This document shows, in pieces, positions 1 to 8,348 of a stretch of 47,648 nt of DNA. The position numbers were made by a program, and so were the translations under genes. The notes beneath the pieces are model-generated. The model was not told the origin of the DNA. It was given only the letters and a program-made list of their open reading frames with translations, and did no database searches. Numbering within the stretch: position 1 is the stretch's first letter; each line of letters starts with the position of its first letter. The DNA comes from Flavobacteriaceae bacterium (lineage in GTDB: Bacteria; Bacteroidota; Bacteroidia; Flavobacteriales; Flavobacteriaceae): contig PBNJ01000001.1 of NCBI GenBank assembly GCA_002723075.1, positions 1 to 47,648 on the forward strand, read 5' to 3'.

Positions 1-38
1 TATATTCTGACTAAAGTTAGTACATTCGCAGATTCAAA

Positions 39-112
39 GGCCCAGTAGTTCAACTGGATAGAATATCAGATTTCGGCTCTGAGGGTTGGGGGTTCGAATC
101 CTCCCTGGGTCA
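39..112 (+). tRNA. tRNA-Arg (anticodon TCG)
   Basis: A complete cloverleaf can be folded by hand. The acceptor arms at 39-45 and 105-111 pair over seven positions with one G-U. The D stem is 48-51 with 61-64. The anticodon stem is 66-70 with 78-82, and its loop 71-77 places TCG at 73-75. The T stem is 88-92 with 100-104 around the loop TTCGAAT. The discriminator base is A at 112 and no CCA is encoded. Anticodon TCG reads CGN arginine codons. The gene lies directly beside the sulfatase locus, a common position for inserted islands, but I found no second copy of its 3' end in the window. Confidence 0.95.
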
Positions 113-227
113 CTAAATTGGAGAGTTATTAATCACGAATTAGTTCTTCTTTTAGGTTTTATACATATCCAAAAGAATATCAAATTTTATAAACAGAAAA
201 ATTTTATAAATCAAACATTTTGAATAA

Positions 228-1316
228 TCAGTAGATAGATACGACAGTTCTAAACCCAGTATGCATACTTCCAGTGTCAGGAGTATTTTTCATCCGCATA
301 CTATTTCTGTAGCCACTACAATAACTAGCATGGCATAAATAACTTCCTCCTCTACTAACTCTCTTTAATGCATAAGGTTCGTTAGAGTCATAGCTTGATT
401 CGGGCCCTTTTGGATTGTGGGATATTTTGCCTTCTAAAGATTTGTAATAGTCCTCGTTATATAAATCGGCACACCATTCCCATACGTTACCTGCCATGTC
501 ATATAAGCCATAGCCATTTGGCTGATAGCTTTGCACAGGGGCTGTATAATAAAAACCATCGTTTTCTTTGTTTTTATATGGAAAGCTGCCTTCCCAAGTG
601 TTGGCTTTAGGTTTTCCAGACATTAAGTCTTCATTACCCCAAGCATATAATGCATTATTTAACCCGCCTCTACTGGCGTACTCCCATTCAGCTTCAGTTG
701 GGAGTCGTTTGCCTGCCCATTTACAATAGGCCATTGCATCAAACCAACTCACATGCACAACAGGATGATTTTCTTTTCCGACAATACTACTACCTTCACC
801 TTTAGGATGTTTCCAATTGGCGCCATAGCGCCATTCCCACCAAAGGCTCATATCTCGCAGAGGTACAGGATTATTTGTGGGTACAAAAACAAGAGATGCT
901 GGAGCCAACCTGCTAGCTTCAGGTTTTGGAGTACCAGGAGGTAATCCTTTTTTAATTTCTTCCCAATCAAGAGTTTTTTCTGCAGTGGTCACATAGCCTG
1001 TGGCTTTAACAAAATCAGCAAACTGTTTATTGGTTACTTCATGAATATCCATCCAAAAAGAATCAACTATAACTTCATGTTTTGGATACTCATCACGCCA
1101 ACCCTTATTATCGTCACCACCCATAGAAAAAGCCCCACCAGGTATCAGCACCATACCTTGTGTATTGAATTTTGTATTATGATCTGAAATTGTAGAAAAT
1201 GATGAATTAAAACGACTTTCAGTCGGAGTACATCTGAGACCATTGTCTTGAAATTTCTTAGGGCTATGTTGACAACCAACTGAGATAAGAATAATAATTA
1301 GGAAATAACTTTTCAT
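228..1316 (-). CDS. Exported formylglycine-generating enzyme (sulfatase-modifying factor)
   Basis: This 362-residue protein has an FGE-sulfatase (SUMF1) domain from about residue 54 to the end. FGE oxidises the cysteine of the sulfatase C-x-P-S-R motif to formylglycine, the catalytic residue of type I sulfatases. The two active-site cysteines of true FGEs are present as C328 and C333 in the segment RGGSYLCHASYC, followed by the typical NTPDTGSMHTGFR stretch. They are expected to be lost in non-catalytic family members such as GldJ/GldK. The N-terminus has a hydrophobic stretch ending in VGC at residue 15, so it is exported and perhaps a lipoprotein, although the lipobox is imperfect. It is the last gene of the locus, 32 bases after a sulfatase, and four Cys-type sulfatases lie upstream. 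Maturation probably happens in the periplasm on newly exported sulfatases. Confidence 0.9.
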   Translation of the reverse strand: MKSYFLIIILISVGCQHSPKKFQDNGLRCTPTESRFNSSFSTISDHNTKFNTQGMVLIPGGAFSMGGDDNKGWRDEYPKHEVIVDSFWMDIHEVTNKQFADFVKATGYVTTAEKTLDWEEIKKGLPPGTPKPEASRLAPASLVFVPTNNPVPLRDMSLWWEWRYGANWKHPKGEGSSIVGKENHPVVHVSWFDAMAYCKWAGKRLPTEAEWEYASRGGLNNALYAWGNEDLMSGKPKANTWEGSFPYKNKENDGFYYTAPVQSYQPNGYGLYDMAGNVWEWCADLYNEDYYKSLEGKISHNPKGPESSYDSNEPYALKRVSRGGSYLCHASYCSGYRNSMRMKNTPDTGSMHTGFRTVVSIY

Positions 1317-1348
1317 TTTTAAAAAGTAAAAAATAGTTAGAATATTTA

Positions 1349-2845
1349 TTAGTGTAATTTTTTTGGATCTCTGTGTGGTTTAGCATTGTTAAGTTGACGT
1401 CCAAGTCCGGGGGGGTATTTTTTAGCTCTATTAATTCTATCATTTAGTACCTTAATTAATGAGTCCCTAACAACAACATAATCTGTATTGCTTGAAATAT
1501 TATTTATTTCAGAAGAGTCAAATTTGTGATCATACAGCTCGTATGAAACCTTATCATTTAATTTCCATTGGCTTAACCGGAAACGGTTTGTTTTTATTGA
1601 ATAACCTTGCGCAATACCTTCTGGAGTATTTATTTGTAATTCTGTAAGTGAACTTTTACGAATAGACTCGTGTGAACCTTCCAGAAAAGGCTTTAGGCTT
1701 TTTCCTTGAATAAACCTTGGTGACTCTATTTCAAGTAAATCCATGATAGTAGGGTAAATATCGATTAATTCTACCGGAGCATCAATATTGTTTAGACCCC
1801 TTTTTACCCCAGGAACTGAGATAATCAATGGAACTCTAGTTGCGGAATCAAACAATGTTTGTTTTTGCCAGTGCCCATTTTCTCCTAAGTGATAGCCGTG
1901 ATCAGACGTGAATACAACAATTGTATTTTTATGTAACCCTGTTTCTTCAAGCTTTCTTAATACCCTTCCGATTTGAGCATCTATAAAACTGGTTGTTGCA
2001 TAGTATGCTCTTTTGATATAGGTTGCTTTTTCAATTTCAATATCAATTTGTTCCTTACGGCTTCTAATTGACAATGCAGCAGGTTTGGGTATGGTTTTAA
2101 GATACGAGTCATCACTTTCAGGAACAGAAAAATTACTTTTTTTATGTAAATCAAAATAATATTTTGGCGCAACAAACGGAACGTGAGGACGATAAAGGCC
2201 ATAAGCTAAAAAGAAATTTTCCCCACTCTTTGCAAATTCATCTAAAAAAGATATTGTTTCAGTTGCACCTATACCATCAGTTTGTTCCAAATCTGAACCA
2301 TTTGCCTCTAACCAGCTTAGAGTAGCTCCATCCCAATTTTGTTTTAAAGCTTTAATCATATGTTGATCAAGCTTATCTCTTCCGTATGGGTTTACTGTCT
2401 GGTCCCAAGTAAAAGAGTCATCTTGACCAGCAGTTCCAATATCTCTTGGATTGTGGTAGTGATAAATCTTACCAACTCGAACTGAATGATATTTTTCCAT
2501 TCTTAATTTTTGACCAATTGTTATTACATCTGGAATTGTTTGCCGAACATATAAACGAAGCTTTTTTGATTTTGTTTGATCTGGATACAGGCTTGTCATC
2601 ATAGAAACCCTTGACGGCCCACACAATGGATATTGAACGTGTGCATTGGTAAATATGAAACCATTTTTTGCTAGTTTATCAATGTTTGGGGTTTTAGCAA
2701 GAGGATCTCCATAAGCGCCGATAGCACAATTTAAATCATCTGCAATTATAAATAAGACATTAAGTTTTTTTGATGTTCGAACAGATTTAGAACCTATTGT
2801 TAGAAGAGATATTGTAATTAAAAAAAATAATTTAAATAAATTCAT
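1349..2845 (-). CDS. Exported sulfatase, iduronate-2-sulfatase-like
   Basis: This 498-residue type I sulfatase has an N-terminal signal sequence. The catalytic motif is CGPSR at residues 75-79, with C75 the residue converted to formylglycine. Metal ligands include D36 and D37 in the IIADDL segment, and a second metal-site segment TSDHGYHLGE occurs later. The DDLNCAIGAYGD start, the sequence just before the CGPSR motif and the VGKIYH segment resemble iduronate-2-sulfatases (SulfAtlas S1_7-like), which is a family resemblance and not proof of substrate. It probably removes sulfate esters from oligosaccharides in the periplasm. It sits 28 bases after the GH128-like hydrolase gene and 32 bases before the FGE gene, consistent with one operon. 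Confidence 0.92.
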   Translation of the reverse strand: MNLFKLFFLITISLLTIGSKSVRTSKKLNVLFIIADDLNCAIGAYGDPLAKTPNIDKLAKNGFIFTNAHVQYPLCGPSRVSMMTSLYPDQTKSKKLRLYVRQTIPDVITIGQKLRMEKYHSVRVGKIYHYHNPRDIGTAGQDDSFTWDQTVNPYGRDKLDQHMIKALKQNWDGATLSWLEANGSDLEQTDGIGATETISFLDEFAKSGENFFLAYGLYRPHVPFVAPKYYFDLHKKSNFSVPESDDSYLKTIPKPAALSIRSRKEQIDIEIEKATYIKRAYYATTSFIDAQIGRVLRKLEETGLHKNTIVVFTSDHGYHLGENGHWQKQTLFDSATRVPLIISVPGVKRGLNNIDAPVELIDIYPTIMDLLEIESPRFIQGKSLKPFLEGSHESIRKSSLTELQINTPEGIAQGYSIKTNRFRLSQWKLNDKVSYELYDHKFDSSEINNISSNTDYVVVRDSLIKVLNDRINRAKKYPPGLGRQLNNAKPHRDPKKLH

Positions 2846-2873
2846 ACGAGCTCTTTGAGTTTGATGATAAGTT

Positions 2874-5162
2874 CTATTTTTTGATAAGTTTTGTGCTATT
2901 ATTGTTTACCATCATTATATATATACCGGGTTTGAGTGTGGAAATGTCAATTAAGTTATTTGTTTTGATTTTAGATATTAAATATCCTTTAATGTTGTAA
3001 ATATATATATATTCTATTGTCTCATTTGATTGGAATTGAATCTGGTTTTTGGCGGGGTTTGGAAAAAATTTAAATGTTTTGTTTGCCATTTGTAATTCTT
3101 GTTCAATATTAAGTAAATTCGAGGGATAGCATGTAAATATATAATCGTTGTTTTGTGTAGCATCGCTGAGGTTATTTATGTTCGCATAAAAATTTTCTGG
3201 GATTGAAGAAGTAGATTCATAGTTTTTATAAAACAGTCCCATTGAAGATAAATTTCCATTAATATCAAAAAATTCACCATTTCCAATATTATTATTATTA
3301 ACAGGGACAGGTTCAAACCAGGCATATCTTTCAATATAGCTAGTGTTTTCCAAGTATGGAATTGCCAACCTCATAAACGCCTCATTAACATCGCTGGTTC
3401 GATATTTGTTAGCATTGAATTCAGTAATCCATATTGGAAGGCTATATAATTCATATACATTTGATAAATAGTTTTTAAATCTTTCAAAAATTGCATTTGG
3501 GTCAGCATTTGGAGAGTTTTGAGGATCTGAGTACCAATCATACCAATGTACCGCTATTACGTCTATTCTAACTTCATTTTGAACTCCGAGATTGTTAAAG
3601 GTATTGATCCAGTTCAAAGCAGCATCCTGTCTGCCAGCAGGGGATACCATTCGTAATCCTGTTTTCATAAGGTTCTCGTAATATCCAATTGCGACCTCTG
3701 GATCACACATGTTATTATATTGCCCAGACTGACCATTACAATCATCAGGTTCATTAAAGCCTAAAATATGAGTAGCTTTATACTTAGACCTATAGTTTAA
3801 AATATCATTTTCGTCATCGGCACCACCTTTTCCCCATGACATGGGTACACATTCTCTTTGAATATCAGACGTTCCCGTATTATTCCACCTGTAGAACCAG
3901 CTGTTGTTCATCCCTGTTATATCGCCCCCAGTACCTTTCTTTGACACCCAATTCCATGGTATTACTCTAATGAAAGAAACATCATTATCTAGTTCAATAG
4001 GCAATGAATGTACTGCCAGGTCTTCTTCAGATGCAATAAAAACTTTACTATTTCCTGTTCCATCCTCGTTCACAGCTAAAGTAGCCATATACCCTCTTTT
4101 TAGAAGAAATGAACTTAAATTATCGTTTAATTGATTAGGAATTGTTTGACCACTTTTTATCTCATTAATCAAAATATTAGCTGAAGAACCGTTTAATGAT
4201 TCTCCATCATAAACAATTAATGGAGTCAATTGATTGTCGTCCGGTCTGATAACAGTTCCATTTTGATAATAATTATCAAACCGAATTGATGATGGATATA
4301 CCACATTTGATCCATTAAAAAACAACTGTGTTGTATATAAATCATGGGCTGTTTGGGGTTTAACATCACTTAATTTTAACCATGTTAAATTATCTATAAA
4401 CTCAATTTTAGCATCACTTTGTATTGGGTCATTTCCGCTCAAATGTAGATATGCGTTTTCATCAAGTATAATTTTTCCACCAATCAAACTCTCCGCTTCG
4501 AGCTCACCGTCGATTATTTCAAGCACATTTGTAGAACCCAATATAATTGGTTCTTGAACAGATGAAAATATGTTTTTACCATTGACCCTCAACATATCAA
4601 ATTTAATATCTCCACTACTGAATTGAATTTTTACGTTTCTATCAAAGTTAACTGCTGAAACTATAATCGTATTTACTCCAAGTTGAAGAGCTTCAGGCTG
4701 GTCATTATACCAGTTACCATTCGCAAAGGTTTTGACCACTCGGTAAGTTTCACCAAGGGAAGGTAAAAATGTAACATTGATTTCAACTGATTGTGTAAGT
4801 TGACTAATTATACCATCGTTAGCAGTGGCAACTGAAATCACATAGGGCCATGTTTGACTTTGGGAATTATCAAAAATCGCTGGTGTTTGAGAGGCAATGT
4901 CTGTTTCATTCGACGTTTCTGCATTAACAATGCAGGAAATTGATAGGTCCTTGTAAATGACTTGCGATGGTTCAAGACTCCCCACAGATGGAGGCTGAGA
5001 AGTAGTTACGTCAACCCAATTTTCTTCATTAAAAAAATTACTATCTGTTCCATTTCCCGTCCAAACATAGTCTTGTGTATATAGATTTAGAGAAAATACT
5101 ATTAGCAGATAATAGTATCTTTTTAAATTAATTTTAATCAAATTGCACCGCTGTGTGAACAT
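2874..5162 (-). CDS. GH128-like glycoside hydrolase, multidomain, T9SS-secreted
   Basis: This 762-residue protein has a signal sequence at about 1-30. Residues 31-95 (with VWTGNG and NFFNEENW) and about 200-385 look like parts of one beta-rich scaffold. Between them, at about 97-195, lies a copy of a module found twice in the protein encoded at 6899-7870. The catalytic domain is about 395-650 and resembles GH128 (glycosyl hydrolase catalytic core), with probable acid/base E471 in GFNEPD, the HWYDW segment at 539-543, and probable nucleophile E581 in WITEFN. The C-terminus (about 697-762, FFPNP start) is a type A T9SS sorting domain, so the enzyme should reach the cell surface or medium. Known GH128 enzymes cut beta-1,3-glucans, but the four sulfatases nearby suggest a sulfated substrate. 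The spacing is 24 bases to the upstream sulfatase gene. Confidence 0.85.
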   Translation of the reverse strand: MFTQRCNLIKINLKRYYYLLIVFSLNLYTQDYVWTGNGTDSNFFNEENWVDVTTSQPPSVGSLEPSQVIYKDLSISCIVNAETSNETDIASQTPAIFDNSQSQTWPYVISVATANDGIISQLTQSVEINVTFLPSLGETYRVVKTFANGNWYNDQPEALQLGVNTIIVSAVNFDRNVKIQFSSGDIKFDMLRVNGKNIFSSVQEPIILGSTNVLEIIDGELEAESLIGGKIILDENAYLHLSGNDPIQSDAKIEFIDNLTWLKLSDVKPQTAHDLYTTQLFFNGSNVVYPSSIRFDNYYQNGTVIRPDDNQLTPLIVYDGESLNGSSANILINEIKSGQTIPNQLNDNLSSFLLKRGYMATLAVNEDGTGNSKVFIASEEDLAVHSLPIELDNDVSFIRVIPWNWVSKKGTGGDITGMNNSWFYRWNNTGTSDIQRECVPMSWGKGGADDENDILNYRSKYKATHILGFNEPDDCNGQSGQYNNMCDPEVAIGYYENLMKTGLRMVSPAGRQDAALNWINTFNNLGVQNEVRIDVIAVHWYDWYSDPQNSPNADPNAIFERFKNYLSNVYELYSLPIWITEFNANKYRTSDVNEAFMRLAIPYLENTSYIERYAWFEPVPVNNNNIGNGEFFDINGNLSSMGLFYKNYESTSSIPENFYANINNLSDATQNNDYIFTCYPSNLLNIEQELQMANKTFKFFPNPAKNQIQFQSNETIEYIYIYNIKGYLISKIKTNNLIDISTLKPGIYIMMVNNNSTKLIKK

Positions 5163-5186
5163 ATCGATTAATATTTATTTTTTTAA

Positions 5187-6788
5187 TCAGTAAATATACT
5201 TTTGAGAAAGCTCATCAGAATCTTTATATATTTTACGAAGCTTTACTAGTTTCTTTTTCATTTTACTTAAAGCTATCTGATATTTAGGTTCATTGTAAAC
5301 GTTTACTAATTCATTGGGATCAGTTTTTCTGTCAAAAAACTCCCATTCATTTATATCATAATAGTAATGCACTAATTTGTATTCTTTTGAAACAATTCCA
5401 TAATGACGTTTTACCATATGAACAGACGGAAATTCATAATAATGGTAATAGACAGCATCTCTTTTCCATTTTCTATTCTCTCCAAGAAGTAATGGAATCA
5501 AACTCTTACCTTGCATATCTTTAGGTGATTTTATTTTTGCAGCTTCCAAAAATGTTTGTGCAAAATCAAGATTTTGAACCATTTCATCATTTGTAATTCC
5601 AGGGACTATTTTATTGGGCCATCTTATAAGTAATGGAATTTTAAATGATTCATTATAAATAAACCGCTTGTCAAACCACCCATGCTCTCCTAAATAAAAT
5701 CCTTGGTCTGATGTGTAAATAACTATTGTGTTGTTTTCCAGGCCATTATCTTTTAAATAATCTAAAACTCTTCCAACATTATCGTCTACTGACGAAATAG
5801 TGGCTAGATAATCTTGCATATATCTTTGGTATTTCCAAATTGTTTTCTCTTGATCAGACATATGAGGCCATTTACTTTTAAAGTCAAAACTAATTTTGTC
5901 TAAAGTTTTCCTGTATTTTTCTTCTTGATCTTTATTCGCACGCTTGAAAGGATAATTAAATTCCCAAGCACCAGCCTTTCTAATTTCCCTGTTCTCGCCA
6001 GTATAAGTAATATCCTTTACCATTTCACCCATTTCTTGTATAGTTTGAGGGTAAACTTTATTGTCTTGCATAAGTTGCATATGTTTAAAAATATTCATTT
6101 CTGCTGATGATGAGGCAGAGGATCTATTGCTATAGTCATCAAAAAGTGTTTCTGGTAAAGGGAATTCTTTTTCATAAAATTCTGCAAACTTTTCAGGGCT
6201 TGGCCACCATGCGCGGTGTGGCGCTTTGTGCAAATACATCATTAAAAAAGGTTTATCTTTATTTCTTTTCTTTTTGAACCAATTCAGTGTAAGATCTGTG
6301 ATTATGTCTGTGACATATCCTGAGATAATTGTGTCTTTTTCTTTTCCAATAAATTTAGGGTTAATATAATGTCCCTGGCCTGGTAATATTAAAAAGTCAT
6401 CAAAACCTTTAGGGTTATTCCCAAAGTGAAGTTTTCCAAACATTGCTGTTTGATATCCTGCCTTTTGAAACAACTGAGGAAAAGTCATTTGCGTTGTATC
6501 AAATGGAAAAATATTATCAACCTTGCCATTCAAATGGCTAAACTTTCCAGTTAAAATAGTTGCCCTAGAGGGAGCACAAATAGAATTTGTCACACAGGCG
6601 TTTGAAAAAAGAATACCCTCCTCTGCAATTTTATCAATATTAGGCGTTTGGATTAGTTTATCACTGTAGGCACTAATGGCTTGATATGCATGATCATCAG
6701 ACATAATGAAAAGAATGTTTGGCCTATTTTCTTGAGATAAAACAGATACCCCAATGATCATAAAAAATAAAATGAAATAATTTTTCAT
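5187..6788 (-). CDS. Exported sulfatase (type I, Cys-type)
   Basis: This is a 533-residue sulfatase. Residues 1-19 form a cleavable signal peptide, and RPNILFIMSDDH follows with metal ligands D31 and D32. The catalytic motif is CAPSR at 71-75, so it depends on formylglycine formation. A TSDQGFYLGEHGWFDKR segment forms the second metal and substrate-proximal region, and the C-terminus has the YKLVHYYYD and DPNELVN stretches typical of the N-acetylglucosamine-6-sulfatase-like branch (S1_11-like). The substrate is not determinable. It is the first gene after the intrinsic terminator at 6837-6878, so its level may depend on read-through or its own promoter. The hydrolase gene follows after 24 bases. 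Confidence 0.92.
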   Translation of the reverse strand: MKNYFILFFMIIGVSVLSQENRPNILFIMSDDHAYQAISAYSDKLIQTPNIDKIAEEGILFSNACVTNSICAPSRATILTGKFSHLNGKVDNIFPFDTTQMTFPQLFQKAGYQTAMFGKLHFGNNPKGFDDFLILPGQGHYINPKFIGKEKDTIISGYVTDIITDLTLNWFKKKRNKDKPFLMMYLHKAPHRAWWPSPEKFAEFYEKEFPLPETLFDDYSNRSSASSSAEMNIFKHMQLMQDNKVYPQTIQEMGEMVKDITYTGENREIRKAGAWEFNYPFKRANKDQEEKYRKTLDKISFDFKSKWPHMSDQEKTIWKYQRYMQDYLATISSVDDNVGRVLDYLKDNGLENNTIVIYTSDQGFYLGEHGWFDKRFIYNESFKIPLLIRWPNKIVPGITNDEMVQNLDFAQTFLEAAKIKSPKDMQGKSLIPLLLGENRKWKRDAVYYHYYEFPSVHMVKRHYGIVSKEYKLVHYYYDINEWEFFDRKTDPNELVNVYNEPKYQIALSKMKKKLVKLRKIYKDSDELSQKYIY

Positions 6789-6836
6789 TAAAAAAAGATT
6801 TTGGTCTTTATAAAATGACTTTTGAATTTTCTATTC

Positions 6837-6878
6837 AAAAAAAAGCTGATAAAATCAAAATATGACTCTATCAGCTTT
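6837..6878 (-). terminator. Intrinsic terminator inside the sulfatase locus
   Basis: Read on the minus strand, AAAGCTGATA (6869-6878) pairs perfectly over ten bases with TATCAGCTTT (6842-6851) around a 17-base loop, and the stem runs into eight T (6837-6844). It lies just after the stop of the two-module T9SS protein and before the sulfatase at 5187-6788. It would split the locus into a promoter-proximal SusC/SusD part and a distal sulfatase/hydrolase/FGE part. Confidence 0.75.
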
Positions 6879-6898
6879 GATTGTTTACAATACTCTAT

Positions 6899-7870
6899 TT
6901 ATTTTTTTAAAAATTTCTTAGTTATGATATTTCCGTTGTCTACCTGTATAAAGTGAATTCCTTTTGAGAGATCTGAAACATCAATATCATTTGCGCTATT
7001 AGAGTGCTTAACTAAAGCTCCTAGGGAGTTGAATATTTTAACAGAATTAATATTCTCTATTCCATTAACAGATAATTTATCATAAACTGGATTTGGATAA
7101 ATAGTGAAAGATCCACTATTAATTTCATCAATATTAAGTGTTGTTGTTCCATTCAAAACAATTTTAGAAACAGCTATATCACCACTTGAAAATTGTACTT
7201 TAACGGTTCTATTAAAAGTTACTGCTGCTACAGTAATTGTATTTTCACCAAGTGATAGAGCACTTGCACCACTAAAGAAGTCACCGCCATTAGCAGTAGT
7301 TTTGTAAACTCTATAATTAGCACCTTCATCAGGCATACTGGCTACAGTAACCTTTAACACCTGTTGAGCTTGACTTGCTGCTCCATCACCATTTGCTGTA
7401 GTACATGTGTAAACGTATGCCCAATTTGCATTATTTTGAATATCATCAAAAAGATTTGAATTATAGATCATATCATTAAAGACGGCTTGGTTATTTCTTA
7501 TTATTGCAGATAGTTTAATAGCGTCACTCGAAAATTGAACTTTTACGTATCTACTAAAAGTAACAGCACCAACATTAATTGTATTTTTACCTAAAGTTAA
7601 AGCTGTAACGTTACCAAAGAAATTTTGGCCATTTTGTGTTGATTTAGCTATTCGATAATTTGCGCCACCCTCTGGCAACTCAGTAACATAAAATACCATG
7701 TTTTGCGCTTCACCAGTATTTCCGTCATTTGATGTCGCCGCAACGTATACAGATGTCCATGTTGCGTTTGGACCATCATCAAAAAACGACGTATCTGCTG
7801 TAGTTATAGTTTGAGCTGATAATGAAAATGTAAATACAATCAGCATAAAAAAAGTAAATATTCTATTCAT
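6899..7870 (-). CDS. Secreted two-module protein with T9SS tail (possible glycan-binding surface protein)
   Basis: The 323-residue protein consists of a signal peptide (1-20), two copies of a module of about 100 residues (about 29-127 and 140-241) and a type A T9SS sorting domain (253-323, starting FTIYPNP). Each module starts with FDD, then a Trp about 7-8 residues later, and ends with the pattern P-x-x-G-x-x-Y-R-V, K-[ST]-x-x-N-G, AL-x-LG-x-NTI, VK-[VI]-QFSS. The same module occurs once in the GH128-like enzyme. No catalytic domain is visible. I do not recognise the module. The repeats, surface targeting and sharing with the hydrolase suggest a carbohydrate-binding role, which is inference. 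It follows the small Spy-like gene after 11 bases and ends just before a strong terminator. Confidence 0.85.
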   Translation of the reverse strand: MNRIFTFFMLIVFTFSLSAQTITTADTSFFDDGPNATWTSVYVAATSNDGNTGEAQNMVFYVTELPEGGANYRIAKSTQNGQNFFGNVTALTLGKNTINVGAVTFSRYVKVQFSSDAIKLSAIIRNNQAVFNDMIYNSNLFDDIQNNANWAYVYTCTTANGDGAASQAQQVLKVTVASMPDEGANYRVYKTTANGGDFFSGASALSLGENTITVAAVTFNRTVKVQFSSGDIAVSKIVLNGTTTLNIDEINSGSFTIYPNPVYDKLSVNGIENINSVKIFNSLGALVKHSNSANDIDVSDLSKGIHFIQVDNGNIITKKFLKK

Positions 7871-7881
7871 AAAAAGTAGTT

Positions 7882-8208
7882 TTAATTATTTTGTTTGTAA
7901 ATAGCCCATTGTCTCATTTTTTCTTCACCAAGAGCTTCTTTTAATTTTCCATACAATCTGTTAAAAACCTTTTTTAGTTCAGCGTTTAGCATTTTAGGTT
8001 TATCCAAATATTGCTTTCTAATTTGATTCACGTCTTGAAAACGTTTTAAATGGATTTGATACACTTTTTCTTTTTCGATTTCAGTGAGAGATAAAGCCAA
8101 AGCCATTTGGTCAGTAATATCTTTTGCTTGAGACTCCTCTAAATTTTGAGATAAACTTGATGAAGAAAAAGCTAAAACAAATAATACGATAATGTAATTT
8201 TTAACCAT
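7882..8208 (-). CDS. Small secreted helical protein, Spy/LTxxQ-like
   Basis: The start MVKNYIIVLFVLAF at 8208 gives a normal signal peptide ending near SLSQ. An in-frame ATG at 8232 would add eight residues and is less likely. The mature part is about 85 residues, charged, and predicted helical, with a segment LSLTEIEKEKVYQI close to the LTxxQ repeat of Spy/CpxP-type periplasmic proteins (E replaces Q). No enzyme motif is present. It sits between the lipoprotein sulfatase and the two-module surface protein and is probably co-transcribed with the latter. A periplasmic chaperone-like or stress-sensing role is possible but unproven. Confidence 0.7.
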   Translation of the reverse strand: MVKNYIIVLFVLAFSSSSLSQNLEESQAKDITDQMALALSLTEIEKEKVYQIHLKRFQDVNQIRKQYLDKPKMLNAELKKVFNRLYGKLKEALGEEKMRQWAIYKQNN

Positions 8209-8348
8209 TATTTTTAAATAATAATTAAACATATAGATAAAAAATGAGTAAAATGTTTAAAAAACACCCATATTGTTATATAAACTAACCAAAATGTAAT
8301 TTCTCTATTTGGTCAATTAAAAATCAAAAAATAATTATTAGTGTATTA

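Noticed and set aside
183-215. Two copies of AAATTTTATAAA after the FGE gene
   Set aside because: Short AT-only repeats are expected by chance in this AT-rich stretch.
228-1316. Annotation as a GldJ/GldK-type gliding lipoprotein
   Set aside because: The fold is shared, but both FGE catalytic cysteines are present and the gene is in a sulfatase locus.
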